A DNA stretch of 64,000 nt from Micromonospora rosaria (GTDB lineage: Bacteria > Actinomycetota > Actinomycetes > Mycobacteriales > Micromonosporaceae). The stretch covers positions 1 through 64,000 of the forward strand of contig NZ_LRQV01000022.1 in assembly GCF_001567585.1 (NCBI RefSeq). The letters are read 5' to 3'. Under the pieces are notes generated by a model. That model searched no databases. It worked only from the letters and a program-made list of their open reading frames with translations, and was not told the origin of the DNA. Each line of letters opens with the position of its first letter. The first letter of the stretch is position 1. The position numbers were made by a program, and so were the translations under genes. This document shows positions 7,443 through 17,185 of this stretch, one piece after another.

Positions 7443-8997
7443 TCCACTGGCCGCGCCGGACCTCACGGTCACCACGAACCTGCTCGACCTCGTCTCGGCC
7501 GCCGCCGACCGGTACGGCGACCGGCCGTACCTGGTCCCGGCCGAGCCCGGCGGTCGGACGGTGAGCTTCGCCGACGTGCTGACCTTCACCCGGGGCTGCG
7601 CCGCCCTGCTCGACGAGTACGGGGTGCCGCCGGGCGCCCGGGTGGCGACGGTCCTGCACAACTCCTCGCTCGCCGCGGCGCTGTTCGTCGGCGTGATCGC
7701 CGCCCAGCGGATGCTCGTGCCGCTGAACCCGAAGTCGGGGCCGGGGGAGCTGGACGCGCTGCTCGCGCACGCCGGGCCGGCGCTGGTGATCGGGCCCGCC
7801 GCGACCGCCGCCAAGGTGGGGCGGGACGTGCCCTGGCTGACCGTGGACGACGGGGAGGCCTTCCTCGCCGACGTCCTCGCGCGCGGCGCGGCGTACCGGG
7901 GGGAGCTGACCCCGGCCGGCGACGACGGGACGCCGGACGCGGAGATCGTCTACACCTCCGGCTCGACCGGCGTGCCCAAGGGCGTGGTGCTGTCGCACCG
8001 CAGCCTGCTCGCCAACGCGCTGGCCATGGTGGAGTGGGCCGACGCCGGCCGGGACGACGTCTTCCTCAACGTCATCCCGATGTTCCACGCCGGGGGGCAG
8101 GGTTTCCCGACGCTGACCCCGCTGTGGTCCGGCGGGCGGTCGGTGTGCGTGCGCTCCGAGACGGCGCTGGTGCGGTTCTGGGCCTACGTGGACCGGCACC
8201 GGCCCACCTGGACACTGGTCGTCAACGCGTACCTGGCCAACCTGGCGGACCGCCCGCAGCGGCCGACCGCCGGCAGTCTCAAGGGTGTGCTGGCCGGTGG
8301 GTCGGCGTTGAGCCCGGAGCTGATCCACCGCTTCGAGGGCACCTTCGGCATCCCGGTGTACCAGGTGTACGGGATGACCGAGATGACCTCGCTGACCACG
8401 GTGGAGCCGCGCGACCGGGCACCCGGGGAGCGGCGGACCGCCGGCCCGCCGGTGCCGTTCGCCCGGGTCCGGGTCGTCGGCCCGGACGGGCGGGACCTCC
8501 CGGCGGGCGAGAACGGCGAGGTCCTGCTGAGCGGGCCGAGCATCTTCACCCGGTACGAGGACGCGCCGGAGCTGACCGCGAAGCGGCTGGACGGCGGGTG
8601 GGTGCGCAGCGGTGATCTGGGGCACCTCGACGAGCGCGGCGAGCTGACCATCGTCGACCGGATGGACAGCATGGTGATCGTCAACGGGGAGAACGTCTAC
8701 CCCGCCGAGATCGAAAACGTCGTGCCGCACCTGGCCGGCGTCGAGGACGGGGTCGTCGCGGCGCTGCCGCACCCGGTGACCGGGGTGGAGCTGGTCCTCG
8801 TGTACACCCTGCTGCCCGGTGCCGCCGCCGCCGACGACGCCTGGCGCGCGACGCTGCTGGCGCACCTGAGTCCCTTCAAGGTGCCGCGCCGGTTCGTCGC
8901 GTTGACGCAGCTCGGGGTGGACAGCTTCCCCCGGACGCCGCTGGGCAAGATCCAGAGACCGGACGTGCAGCGCCTGGCGGTCGAGAGCCTGGTGTGA
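7435..8997 (+). CDS. Acyl-AMP/CoA ligase (ANL superfamily)
   Basis: A 520-residue member of the adenylate-forming family. Motifs: VYTSGSTGVPKG (phosphate loop), YGMTEMTS, SGDLGHLDERG, the hinge region around DRMDSMVIVNGENVYP and the catalytic Lys in PLGKIQR. It activates a carboxylic acid, by context probably a fatty or cyclic acid passed to the adjacent ACP. The ATG at 7435 overlaps the ACP stop; GTG 7423 in the same frame is an alternative that adds four residues. It is more like a fatty acyl/aryl ligase than an amino-acid adenylation domain, lacking the NRPS pocket aspartate context. The substrate is unknown. Confidence 0.85.
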   Translation: MPSPLAAPDLTVTTNLLDLVSAAADRYGDRPYLVPAEPGGRTVSFADVLTFTRGCAALLDEYGVPPGARVATVLHNSSLAAALFVGVIAAQRMLVPLNPKSGPGELDALLAHAGPALVIGPAATAAKVGRDVPWLTVDDGEAFLADVLARGAAYRGELTPAGDDGTPDAEIVYTSGSTGVPKGVVLSHRSLLANALAMVEWADAGRDDVFLNVIPMFHAGGQGFPTLTPLWSGGRSVCVRSETALVRFWAYVDRHRPTWTLVVNAYLANLADRPQRPTAGSLKGVLAGGSALSPELIHRFEGTFGIPVYQVYGMTEMTSLTTVEPRDRAPGERRTAGPPVPFARVRVVGPDGRDLPAGENGEVLLSGPSIFTRYEDAPELTAKRLDGGWVRSGDLGHLDERGELTIVDRMDSMVIVNGENVYPAEIENVVPHLAGVEDGVVAALPHPVTGVELVLVYTLLPGAAAADDAWRATLLAHLSPFKVPRRFVALTQLGVDSFPRTPLGKIQRPDVQRLAVESLV

Positions 8998-9147
8998 GCT
9001 GATTCGGGCGAGGTGCGGAGAATCGGGGGCGGTGTCGTGACAAGCGTCGACGAGAGAAATGTGCGCCGGTGCGCACCGGGATGACATTTCCCGGCGGGCA
9101 CTGACCCGGTAGTGACAACTTTTTCCAGGATGCGGGCCACGTGTCGG

Positions 9148-9161
9148 TGGAAGCGCTCCCA
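9148..9161. promoter_or_regulatory. Near-palindrome TGGAAGCGCTCCCA, LacI/CebR-type operator candidate
   Basis: The site differs at one base from TGGGAGCGCTCCCA, the operator recognised by the CebR/CelR cello-oligosaccharide repressors of actinomycetes (family knowledge). It lies in the 274-base gap between the ligase (stop 8997) and the diiron oxygenase (ATG 9272), 111 bases before that ATG, and suggests an internal promoter under sugar control. Confidence 0.5.
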
Positions 9162-9271
9162 ACCATTTGTCCGAATCGGGCGTTCGGGTGGTCCCGCCGT
9201 AACGGCGCGACGGGACGCCGGTCCATTCGCCGACACCATTCGTGGCCGTTGTCGACAGGAGGTGGTCAGTC

Positions 9272-9991
9272 ATGACAGTCGAGATCCTCGATGACGAGGA
9301 AGTGGTGGTCCGTACCCCCGAAGAGCTGAAGCGGATGCCCCGGGCGTACCAGAAGGCGTTGATCAGCCAGATCATGATCAACACGGAGGGTGAGCTCTCC
9401 GGCGGGGACGACTACACCATGATGTTCCTGCCCATGGCGCCCAACGCCGAGGAACGCCAGGTGTGCGCCGAGCGGGCCGCCGAGGAGTACGACCACTACA
9501 AGATCGGCAAGCGGGTGCTCGCCGAGATCGGCATCGACACCTCCTACATGGAGGAGCAGACGATCGAGGAGCGGAAGCTCTTCTCGGACAAGCGGCTGCA
9601 CCAGTGCACGACCTGGGCCGAGCGCGGGATCTACTCCTACATCGGCGAGGAGAGCGCGCTGCTGATGATCCGCGAGTTCGCCGAGGGCAGCTACAAGCCG
9701 TGGGCCGACGCCGTGCGCACCATCATCCTCGACGAGAAGATCCACATCGCGCACGGCGCGCGGGTGTGCCGCAACCTGGCGGTCACCGAGGAGGGTCGCG
9801 AGCAGCTCCAGGCGGCCCTGGACCGGCTGTGGCCGGTCTTCAAGGACCTCTTCGGCACCCCCGACTCGGAACGCTCCAAGCGGGCGGTCCGCTGGGGGCT
9901 GCGCCAGACCAACAACCGGGAGGCCCTGGAGAAGTGGCTCGCCACGGTCACCCCCCGGATCCACGCGCTCGGGCTCGTCGTCCCGAGCTGA
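9272..9991 (+). CDS. PaaA/PaaC-like ferritin-fold diiron oxygenase
   Basis: A 239-residue protein of the phenylacetyl-CoA epoxidase catalytic-subunit type. Two ExxH iron-binding motifs are visible, E72-Y-D-H75 and E155-K-I-H158, with further carboxylate ligand candidates at E39/E41 and E126/E127, the pattern of a four-helix diiron site. A full AGGAGGT ribosome site (9257-9263) fixes ATG 9272 over an earlier in-frame start. No other Paa subunit or reductase is present, so it is not a phenylacetate-degradation operon. The neighbouring ACP and ligase suggest oxidation of a carrier-bound acyl or aromatic group. The reaction (epoxidation, hydroxylation, desaturation or C-C cleavage) cannot be deduced. 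Confidence 0.75.
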   Translation: MTVEILDDEEVVVRTPEELKRMPRAYQKALISQIMINTEGELSGGDDYTMMFLPMAPNAEERQVCAERAAEEYDHYKIGKRVLAEIGIDTSYMEEQTIEERKLFSDKRLHQCTTWAERGIYSYIGEESALLMIREFAEGSYKPWADAVRTIILDEKIHIAHGARVCRNLAVTEEGREQLQAALDRLWPVFKDLFGTPDSERSKRAVRWGLRQTNNREALEKWLATVTPRIHALGLVVPS

Positions 9992-10013
9992 CGATCGAAG
10001 GGACACCGGCGCC

Positions 10014-11144
10014 ATGCCCACCCCCGTAGCGATCAACCCTCGGCCCCCGTCCCGCAAGGAGGCCAAGGCCCGCCTGCAGTCGTTGCTCGCCGGTCGACCC
10101 GACCTGGCCGGACGGCTGGCCGCCGTCCGCGACATGGGCCTGCGGGTCACCGCCTCCGAGGTCCACCTCACGACCACCTGCAACATCCGGTGCAAGGGCT
10201 GCTGGTACTTCGAGGGCGGCTTCGACGCGGCGGTCCCGGAGACCTCCGACCCCGTGGTGATCTCCGAGTTCGTGGACCAGCTCGTCACCCGGGGCGTCAC
10301 CCAGGCGACCCTGATCGGTGGCGAGCCGACCCTGGTGCTGAAGCGGGTGGTGCCGTTCGTCGAGCGGCTGCCCTACGTCACCATCTCGACCAACGGCATC
10401 CGGCCGCTGCCCAGAGCCGGGTTCGAGAAGGTCGCGGTGGCGATCAGCCTCTTCGGCGGCGGCCCGCTGGACGACTCCCTGCGCGGGTACCGCCCGAACG
10501 GCTCGTCCTTCACCGGGCTCTTCGAGACCGCGCTCGGGCACTACCGCAACGACCCACGGGTGATCTTCGTCTACGCGCTGTCGGAGGAGGGCCTGCAGTA
10601 CGTCGAGCCGACCGTGCGCGCCATCCAGGACAACGGCAACCAGGTCACCTTCAACTTCTACTCCGACCACGGCAGCGACCACGCGCTGCGCATCGACAAC
10701 GAGCAGCGCACCCTCGCCGAGGCGCTGCGGATCAAGCAGAAGTACCCGGACACCGTGGTCAGCCACCCGTACTTCATCGAGACCCTGATCACCGGGCGCA
10801 GCCACTGGGGTGGACAGTTCGGGTACGACGTCTGCCCGAGCATCAGCGTCGACCACCCGGACCACGCCGACCGGATCCGCAACGGCAACCCCGTCCTGGA
10901 CGGCTTCGCGGTCTACGGCGCGGACTACCAGACCCTGCAGTTCTGCTGCACCTCCGGCAACTGCGCGGACTGCCGCGACAGCCAGGGCGTCTACAGCTGG
11001 CTGCTGGTCAGCATGAACCGGTTCCTCGACGACGTGGGCCGGCTGGAGACCTGGCTGGACCTGGCCGAGAGCTACTGGCGCCAGTGGTACTGGGCCCAGC
11101 AGCACTCGCCGCACTTCGCCCGCCGCGCGCCGCTGGCCGCGTAG
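10014..11144 (+). CDS. Radical SAM enzyme with C-terminal cysteine cluster
   Basis: A 376-residue radical S-adenosylmethionine protein. The [4Fe-4S] motif is CNIRCKGC (Cys56, Cys60, Cys63), followed by a GGEPTL motif for SAM binding. A Cys-rich C-terminal segment (FCCTSGNCADC, with another Cys in DVCPSIS) suggests an auxiliary iron-sulfur cluster of SPASM or twitch type. Family knowledge: such enzymes make carbon-centred radicals for rearrangement, C-C or C-S bond formation, or dehydrogenation. It sits 22 bases after the diiron oxygenase and 30 bases before a second carrier protein, so a carrier-bound substrate is likely. I cannot assign it to a characterised subfamily. Confidence 0.85.
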   Translation: MPTPVAINPRPPSRKEAKARLQSLLAGRPDLAGRLAAVRDMGLRVTASEVHLTTTCNIRCKGCWYFEGGFDAAVPETSDPVVISEFVDQLVTRGVTQATLIGGEPTLVLKRVVPFVERLPYVTISTNGIRPLPRAGFEKVAVAISLFGGGPLDDSLRGYRPNGSSFTGLFETALGHYRNDPRVIFVYALSEEGLQYVEPTVRAIQDNGNQVTFNFYSDHGSDHALRIDNEQRTLAEALRIKQKYPDTVVSHPYFIETLITGRSHWGGQFGYDVCPSISVDHPDHADRIRNGNPVLDGFAVYGADYQTLQFCCTSGNCADCRDSQGVYSWLLVSMNRFLDDVGRLETWLDLAESYWRQWYWAQQHSPHFARRAPLAA

Positions 11145-11174
11145 CCACCCACCCCGACCGAAGGAGTGCCCCGC

Positions 11175-11432
11175 ATGTCTTCCCCCTCTTCCCCGATCAC
11201 CGCCGCCGTCGTCGAGGAGCGGCTCCGGGCCGAGCTGATCGACCTCGGCGTCGAGGAGGACGCCATCAGCCCGGACGCCAAGTTCGACAAGCTGGAGATC
11301 GACTCGCTGGACGTCGCCGACCTGATGGCCATGGTGGTCAAGGAGTTCCAGGTCGAGATCCCGCGCAGCGAACTGGCGGACGTCACCATCGGGCAGCTCG
11401 TGGCGCGGATCGTCGCGGGCGCGTCGCATTGA
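11175..11432 (+). CDS. Acyl carrier protein (second)
   Basis: An 85-residue ACP with the phosphopantetheine Ser in LEIDSLDVADL and an acidic helix typical of type II fatty-acid or polyketide ACPs. AAGGAG at 11161-11166 sets ATG 11175 rather than an upstream in-frame ATG at 11166. Its TGA overlaps the TTG start of the next gene (TTGA), giving tight coupling to the enoyl reductase. It probably carries the cyclic acid made by the following enzymes, or chain-extension intermediates. Confidence 0.9.
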   Translation: MSSPSSPITAAVVEERLRAELIDLGVEEDAISPDAKFDKLEIDSLDVADLMAMVVKEFQVEIPRSELADVTIGQLVARIVAGASH

Positions 11433-12268
11433 CCTCGCTGCTCAGCCTGGCCAAGCGCACCTACCTGGTGACCGGGGTCCTCAACAACGAGTCGATCGCC
11501 TGGCACGTCGCGGCGGCGCTCCAGCGGGAGGGCTGCGAGGTCGTGCTGACCTCGTTCGGACGGGTCGCCCGGATCACCCGGAAGGTGGCCGACCTGCTGC
11601 CGACCCGCCCCGAGATCCTCGACCTGGACGTCATGTCCGACGCCAGCGTCGAGGCGCTCGCCGCCGAGGTGCAGGAGCGCTGGGGCCAGCTCGACGGGGT
11701 GGTGCACAGCATCGCCGCCGCGCCGCCGGAGGCGCTGGGGCCGGGCTTCGTCGGCGCGCCCGCCGGCGGCGTGCTGGACGGCTTCCGCGCCTCGACGTAC
11801 TCGTTCCAGCAGCTCACCACCGCGCTCGCGCCGCTGCTCGGCCGCGCCCCGGGCGGCGGCGCGGTGGTCGGGCTGACCGTCGACTCGACCCGCGCCCTGC
11901 CCGGCTACGGCTGGATGGGCGTGTACAAGTCGGCCCTGGAGGCGGTCTGCCGGTACCTCGCGCTGCACCTCGGCCCGGCGGGCATCCGGGCCAACCTGGT
12001 CGCCGCCGGGCCGGTCGAGACGGTGTCGGCGCGCGGCGTGCGGACCTTCGCCGACCTGGCCGAGCAGTACGAACGGTGGGCGCCGCTGGGCTGGGACCGC
12101 ACCGACCCGCAACGGGTGGTGGGCGCGGTGCTGTTCCTGCTGTCGGACCTGTCCCGGTACACCACCGGGCAGGTGGTGCACGCCGACGGTGGGATGCACG
12201 CCGTCTTCGGCGGGGTCGGGGTACCCCCGGCGGCGACGGCGCCGCCCGCCGAGACCGCGACCGGCTGA
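11429..12268 (+). CDS. FabI/InhA-like enoyl-thioester reductase (ChcA candidate)
   Basis: A 279-residue short-chain dehydrogenase fold with the enoyl-reductase active-site spacing Tyr-(x)6-Lys in YGWMGVYKSALEA, followed by GIRANLVAAGPV as in FabI/InhA. It reduces an alpha,beta-enoyl thioester with NAD(P)H. It starts at TTG 11429, overlapping the ACP stop. By position with the AroA-like/ligase, dehydrogenase and FabL-like genes, it is a candidate for the 1-cyclohexenylcarbonyl-CoA reductase step of cyclohexanecarboxyl-CoA synthesis. An alternative is a pathway-specific fatty-acid enoyl reductase, or a self-resistance copy of FabI. Confidence 0.7.
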   Translation: MTSLLSLAKRTYLVTGVLNNESIAWHVAAALQREGCEVVLTSFGRVARITRKVADLLPTRPEILDLDVMSDASVEALAAEVQERWGQLDGVVHSIAAAPPEALGPGFVGAPAGGVLDGFRASTYSFQQLTTALAPLLGRAPGGGAVVGLTVDSTRALPGYGWMGVYKSALEAVCRYLALHLGPAGIRANLVAAGPVETVSARGVRTFADLAEQYERWAPLGWDRTDPQRVVGAVLFLLSDLSRYTTGQVVHADGGMHAVFGGVGVPPAATAPPAETATG

Positions 12269-12288
12269 CCCGGACTGGGGGAGCGAAC

Positions 12289-15249
12289 GTGCGCCTTGTC
12301 GTCAAGGGGATGGGCGAACCCCTCGCGGGGGAGCTGGACATCCCCGTCTCGAAGTACCACGCCCACCGGGCCCTGATCCTGGCGTCGCTGGCCGACGGGA
12401 CGAGCCACATCCACGGCGCCTGCGGCGCCGGCCACGTCCGGCACACCATCGGCGCCCTGCGGGACCTCGGCACCTCGATCACCGTCGACGCCGACACGTT
12501 CGTGGTGCGCGGCGGGCGCTACCAGCCGGTCCGTCCCGAGGTCTCCGTCGGCAGCTCCGGCACCACCCTGTACTTCCTGACCGGGCTGACCGCGCTGGCC
12601 GGCGCCCCGGTCACCATCACCGGGCAGAAGTACTTCCGCCGCCGGCCCATCCGGCCGCTGCTCGACGCCCTGGCCGGCATCGGCGTGGAGATCACCGCCA
12701 CCGACGGGCTGCTGCCGATCCGGATCCCGGCCCGCCCGCCGACCGGCGGCCGGGTCGAGATCCCCGGCACCCTCTCCCAGTGGATCTCCAGTCTGCTGCT
12801 GGTCAGCCCGTTCGCCACCGGCCCGACGGTGGTCGACGTCGTCGGCCCGTTCAACGAACGCTCCTACGTCGACCTGACCATCGCGATGATGCGGCAGTTC
12901 GGCCTGCACGTCACCGTCCGCGCCGACGGCCGGCGGTTCGAGATCGATCCCGGCCAGCGGGCCACCCCGGCGGTGGTCCACCTGCCCCCGGACGTCGGCG
13001 CGGCGGCCTTCGGCCTGGCGGCGGCGGCCCTGCACCCCTCCGACGTGCTGTTCCGGGGACTGCCGGCGGTCGGCGCCGGCGACCTCGACCACCCCGAGGC
13101 GGACCTGCTGGAGTACCTGCGGGAGATGGGCCTGCCGCTGCGGCGCGACCCGGCCACCGGCTGGGTCCGGGTCCGCCACGACGGCTCCCGGCTGGCCCCG
13201 GTCCGGGTGGACTGCCGCGCCGTACCCGACATGCTGCCGGTGCTCAGCGTGCTGGGCGCCCACGCCCGGGGCACCACCGTGCTGGAGAACGTGGCCCACG
13301 TCCGCCTCAAGGAGTCCGACCGGGTGGCGGCCATGGCGCAGCTCAACCGGATGGGCGGACGGGTCCGGCTGGACGGCGACCGGCTGCTCTGCGAGGGCGT
13401 GCCGCAGCTACGCGAGGCGGACCTGTCCTCCTTCAACGACCACCGGGTGCTCATGGCGCTGGCGGTGGCCGCCTCCCGGGCCACCGGCGAGAGCCGACTG
13501 ACCTACCCGAACGCGCACCGGATCTCGTACCCCCGGTTCCTGGACCAGATGAACGGGATCGGCATGAACATGGCGGTCGACCGGGCGCCCGTACGGCCGG
13601 ACCCGCGTCGGGCGGTGCCCACGCCGGGCCGGCTGGCCGCCGTCGTGCTGGGCGACCTGGTGCGCCGGCACGCCCGCGCGCAGCCCGACCAGCACGCCGT
13701 CATCGAGGCGGCCTCGCCCGGCCGCCCCGGCGGCCCGCTCACCTGGCGGGAACTGGACCGGCGGGCCGACGAGGCGGCGTCGCTGCTGCGGGAACTGGGC
13801 GTCGGTCCCGGCGACGTGGTCGCCTGGCAGCTGCCCAACTGGCACGAGTTCGTCGTGCTCACCCTGGCCACCGTCCGCATCGGGGCGGTGTGCTGCCCGA
13901 TGATGCCGTTCTTCCGCGAACGGGAGGTCGCCGACCTGCTGCGGCGCAGCCGGGCCCGGGTCTTCGTGGTCTGCCACCGCTTCCGGGGCCGCGACCACGT
14001 CGCCGAGACGGCGGCCGTGCTCGCCGCGCCCGACCCGCCCGGCGTGGCGCACGTCCTGGTCGTCGGTGGCACGGGGGCGCTGCCCGACACCCCGGCGGGG
14101 GCGCGGTGGCAGCGCTTCGACGCGGCGACCGCCCGGCAACGCCCCGACCCGGCGGCCCTGCGCGCCCACCGGCCCGCCCCGGACGCCCTCGCGCAACTCC
14201 TGTTCACCTCCGGCACCTCCGGCGCGCCCAAGGGCGTGCTGCACCGGATGGACACGCTGACCCGCGCCGCGGCCATGCAGGCCCGGCACCTCGGCCTGAC
14301 GGCGGCCGACCGGCTGTACGTGCCGTCGCCCCTGGCCCACCAGACCGGCTTCCTCTACGGCATGTGGGTCGGCCTCGTCCTCGGCGCCCCCGTGGTGCTG
14401 CAACCGGTCTGGGACGGTCCGACCGCCCTGGTCACCCTGCACCGCACCGGCGCGACCTTCGTCCAGGCCGCCACGCCCTTCCTCGCCGACCTGGTCGACG
14501 CCGTCGCCGACGGCGGCGAGCCACCGGCGGCGCTGCGGACCTTCGTCGCCACCGGCGCGGCCGTCCCCCGCGCGCTGGCCCGGCAGGCCCGCGCGACCCT
14601 CGGCGCGGCGGTCTGCGGCGCGTGGGGGTCCACCGAGTCCTGCCTCGGCACCCTGTCCGCGCCCACCGACGAGCCCGCCCACGCCTGGGGCACCGACGGC
14701 CGGGCGCTGCGCGGGGTCCGGGTCCGGGTCACCGACGACGCGGGCGCCGTGCTGCCCGCTGGCGCGGAGGGCAACTTCGAGGTCTCCAGCGACTGCCTCT
14801 TCGTCGGGTACCTCGACCAGCCGGAGTGGACCGCCGCCGCGCTGACCCCCGACGGCTGGTACCGCAGCGGCGACCTGGCGGTCATCGACGACGCCGGGTT
14901 CGTCCGGATCACCGGCCGGGTCCGCGACGTCATCAACCGGGGCGGGGAGAAGATCCCCGTGGCGGAGGTGGAGCAGCTCCTGCACACCCACCCCGCCGTC
15001 CGGGACGTGGCGATCGTGGCCATGCCCGACCCCCGCCTGGGCGAACGGGCCTGCGCCTTCGTGGTGCCGCGACAGCCGCTGACCTTCGCCGGGATGCAGC
15101 GCTTCCTCGACGAGCACAAGCTCGCCAAGCAGTACTGGCCGGAGCGGCTGGAGACGGTGGCCGAACTGCCCCGCAACGTCGTCGGCAAGGTGCAGAAGTT
15201 CCTGCTCCGAGACCAGCTCAAGAAGATCATCAGCGAGGAGACCCAGTGA
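12289..15249 (+). CDS. Fusion of AroA-like (EPSP-synthase fold) domain and CoA/AMP ligase
   Basis: A 986-residue two-domain protein. Residues 1 to about 435 have the EPSP-synthase fold: KESDRVAAM and [10 protein letters not shown] match the KESDR and DDHR motifs, but the Lys-Ser substrate motif reads VSKYHAHR, the GNAGT loop reads GSSGT, and the position of the late catalytic Lys reads ISYPRF. These changes suggest it no longer transfers enolpyruvate. Residues from about 445 form an acyl ligase ([22 protein letters not shown], a C-terminal GKVQK lysine). Known parallel: cyclohexanecarboxyl-CoA clusters pair an AroA homologue with a ligase, and I recall phoslactomycin plmJK as a similar fusion (unverified). 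Predicted role: CoA activation of shikimate and 1,4-elimination. GTG 12289 has GGGGGAG upstream. Confidence 0.82.
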   Translation: MRLVVKGMGEPLAGELDIPVSKYHAHRALILASLADGTSHIHGACGAGHVRHTIGALRDLGTSITVDADTFVVRGGRYQPVRPEVSVGSSGTTLYFLTGLTALAGAPVTITGQKYFRRRPIRPLLDALAGIGVEITATDGLLPIRIPARPPTGGRVEIPGTLSQWISSLLLVSPFATGPTVVDVVGPFNERSYVDLTIAMMRQFGLHVTVRADGRRFEIDPGQRATPAVVHLPPDVGAAAFGLAAAALHPSDVLFRGLPAVGAGDLDHPEADLLEYLREMGLPLRRDPATGWVRVRHDGSRLAPVRVDCRAVPDMLPVLSVLGAHARGTTVLENVAHVRLKESDRVAAMAQLNRMGGRVRLDGDRLLCEGVPQLREADLSSFNDHRVLMALAVAASRATGESRLTYPNAHRISYPRFLDQMNGIGMNMAVDRAPVRPDPRRAVPTPGRLAAVVLGDLVRRHARAQPDQHAVIEAASPGRPGGPLTWRELDRRADEAASLLRELGVGPGDVVAWQLPNWHEFVVLTLATVRIGAVCCPMMPFFREREVADLLRRSRARVFVVCHRFRGRDHVAETAAVLAAPDPPGVAHVLVVGGTGALPDTPAGARWQRFDAATARQRPDPAALRAHRPAPDALAQLLFTSGTSGAPKGVLHRMDTLTRAAAMQARHLGLTAADRLYVPSPLAHQTGFLYGMWVGLVLGAPVVLQPVWDGPTALVTLHRTGATFVQAATPFLADLVDAVADGGEPPAALRTFVATGAAVPRALARQARATLGAAVCGAWGSTESCLGTLSAPTDEPAHAWGTDGRALRGVRVRVTDDAGAVLPAGAEGNFEVSSDCLFVGYLDQPEWTAAALTPDGWYRSGDLAVIDDAGFVRITGRVRDVINRGGEKIPVAEVEQLLHTHPAVRDVAIVAMPDPRLGERACAFVVPRQPLTFAGMQRFLDEHKLAKQYWPERLETVAELPRNVVGKVQKFLLRDQLKKIISEETQ

Positions 15250-16394
15250 CCGAAGACGACGGCGCGGCGTTCGCGACACTCGCCCGGGAGGTCGAATCGT
15301 TCGTCCGGGGGCCCGGCGAGGAGTACGCCGAGACGATCGAACGCACCCGGACGGTGCCCCCGGAGCTCTGGCACGACCTGCGCGACCGGGGCTACCTGCG
15401 GCTGGCCGCGCCCGCCGAGTACGGCGGCGCCGGGCTCTCCTTCAGCCAGTACCTGCGGCTGCTGGAACTGTTCTCGATGTCGCACGCCTCGCTGCGGATG
15501 ATCGTGCACGTCTGCAACGGCGTCTGGCGGGCGATGGACCAGTTCGCCACCGACGAGCAGCGCAAACGGTTCGTGCTGCCGCAGGTCGCCGGGGACCTGC
15601 GGGTGGCGTTCACGCTCACCGAACCCGTCGCCGGCACCGGGGCGGACCTGCGTGCCAGCGTGGTCCGCGAGGGCGACACCTACCACCTCTCCGGCGAGAA
15701 ACACCTGATCACCTTCGGGGTGAGCTGCGACTACTGGCTGCTCTTCGCCCGCCTCGCCGGCACCGCCGGCAAGGACGGCACCGTCGCGCTGATGGTGGAC
15801 CGGCGGGTCGCCGGGGTCCGGGTCGAGCCGATGCCCGACACCATGGGCGTCCGCGGCACCGACCACGCCCACCTGGTCTTCGACCGGGCGCCGGTGCCGG
15901 TGGCGAACCGGCTCGGCGAGGAGGGCGCCGGCCTGGCGGTCGCGCTGGGCGGCTTCCTCACCCCCAGCCGTATCGGCGTCGCGATGACCTGCGTCGGCCT
16001 GGCCCGACGCGCCCAGGAACTGGCGGTCGCCCACGCCGGCCGGCGGGTCACCTTCGGCAAGCCCCTCACCGCCCGGCAGGCGGTCTCCTTCGCGCTCGCC
16101 GAGAACGCCGCCGACATCGAGGCCGCCCGGCAGCTCACCCTGCACGCGGCCCGCCGGTGGGAGGCCGGCGCGACCGACGCCGACGCGCTCTCCTCGATGG
16201 CCAAGCTCGTCGCCGTCGACATGCTGACCCGGGTCACCGACAAGGCGTTGCAGGTGCACGGCGGCATCGGCTACTGGGAGGGCAGCCCCATCGAGCGGGT
16301 CTACCGCGACGCCCGCGCGCAGCGCTTCGAGGAGGGCACCAACGAGATCCAGAAGACGGTGATCGCACGAGAGATCCTGGCGGGGCGACAGTGA
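15246..16394 (+). CDS. Acyl-CoA dehydrogenase
   Basis: A 382-residue FAD-dependent acyl-CoA dehydrogenase. Substrate- and flavin-binding stretches are present ([34 protein letters not shown]), and the catalytic Glu is in the C-terminal [12 protein letters not shown] 15246 overlaps the stop of the ligase fusion by four bases (GTGA). In the cyclohexanecarboxyl-CoA route a homologue (AnsL/PlmL, from memory) removes hydrogen between reduction steps; here it probably acts on the shikimate-derived ring thioester. Length and motifs are normal, with no sign of decay. Confidence 0.88.
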   Translation: MTEDDGAAFATLAREVESFVRGPGEEYAETIERTRTVPPELWHDLRDRGYLRLAAPAEYGGAGLSFSQYLRLLELFSMSHASLRMIVHVCNGVWRAMDQFATDEQRKRFVLPQVAGDLRVAFTLTEPVAGTGADLRASVVREGDTYHLSGEKHLITFGVSCDYWLLFARLAGTAGKDGTVALMVDRRVAGVRVEPMPDTMGVRGTDHAHLVFDRAPVPVANRLGEEGAGLAVALGGFLTPSRIGVAMTCVGLARRAQELAVAHAGRRVTFGKPLTARQAVSFALAENAADIEAARQLTLHAARRWEAGATDADALSSMAKLVAVDMLTRVTDKALQVHGGIGYWEGSPIERVYRDARAQRFEEGTNEIQKTVIAREILAGRQ

Positions 16395-17185
16395 CCGACT
16401 ACCACGGCAAGACCGCACTGATCACCGGCAGCTCCCGGGGCATCGGCCGGGCGCTGGCCCTCACCCTGGCCAAGGGCGGCTGCTCGGTCGTCGTCAACTA
16501 CAAGAAGAACGCGGACCTCGCCGAGCAGGTCCGCACCGAGATCGAGGAACTGGGCGCGAAGGCGGTCACCGTCGCCGCCGACGTGGAGCAGCCCGAGGAG
16601 ATCGACCGGCTCTTCGCCACCGCCGAGGCCGAGTTCGGCGGGCTCGACTTCTTCGTCTGCAACGCCGCGGCCAGCTCGTTCAAGAACATCCTGGACCTCA
16701 GACCGCACCACCTGGACCGCTCGTACGCGATGAACATGCGGGCCTTCGTGCTCGGCTGCCAGCACGCCGTCCGGCTGATGCGCGACGGGGGCCGGATCGT
16801 GGCGTTGTCCAGCTACGGCAGCATCCGCGCCTACCCCACCTACGCGAACCTGGGGGCGGCCAAGGCCGCGATCGAGGCGTGGGTGCGGTACATGGCGCTG
16901 GAGTTCGGCGGACGCGGCATCAACGTCAACGCGGTCAACGGCGGCATCATCACCACCGAGTCGTCGGAGTACTTCTACGACGTGCCCGGCATGGCCCCGC
17001 TCTCCACCGTGCTGCCCAAGATCCCTAAGGGCCGGACGGGGACCGCCCAGGAGGTCGCCGACGTCGTCGCGTTCCTGCTCTCCCCGGCGGCCGAGTACGT
17101 CACCGGGCAGACCCTCGTCGTCGACGGCGGCCTGTCCATCGTCTCGCCGCCGTTCCTCGAAGATCTGAGTGCCCCGTTGAGATGA
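16391..17185 (+). CDS. FabL-like short-chain reductase
   Basis: A 264-residue SDR with the cofactor loop [13 protein letters not shown]. The active-site region [19 protein letters not shown] has the Tyr-(x)6-Lys spacing of FabL-type enoyl reductases, not the Tyr-(x)3-Lys of FabG ketoreductases, and [11 protein letters not shown] matches the FabL pattern. It probably reduces a ring enoyl thioester, filling the AnsM/PlmM-like place in the cyclohexanecarboxyl-CoA block. GTG 16391 overlaps the dehydrogenase stop (GTGA), and its own stop overlaps the next ATG. A ketoreductase role is less likely but not excluded. Confidence 0.75.
   Translation: MTDYHGKTALITGSSRGIGRALALTLAKGGCSVVVNYKKNADLAEQVRTEIEELGAKAVTVAADVEQPEEIDRLFATAEAEFGGLDFFVCNAAASSFKNILDLRPHHLDRSYAMNMRAFVLGCQHAVRLMRDGGRIVALSSYGSIRAYPTYANLGAAKAAIEAWVRYMALEFGGRGINVNAVNGGIITTESSEYFYDVPGMAPLSTVLPKIPKGRTGTAQEVADVVAFLLSPAAEYVTGQTLVVDGGLSIVSPPFLEDLSAPLR

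Noticed and set aside
9272..9991. Part of a phenylacetate degradation (paa) operon
   Set aside because: No other Paa subunit, reductase or phenylacetyl-CoA ligase of that pathway is adjacent; the neighbours are carrier proteins and a radical SAM enzyme.
16391..17185. FabG-type ketoreductase
   Set aside because: The active-site spacing is Tyr-(x)6-Lys with FabL-like flanks, which indicates an enoyl reductase.
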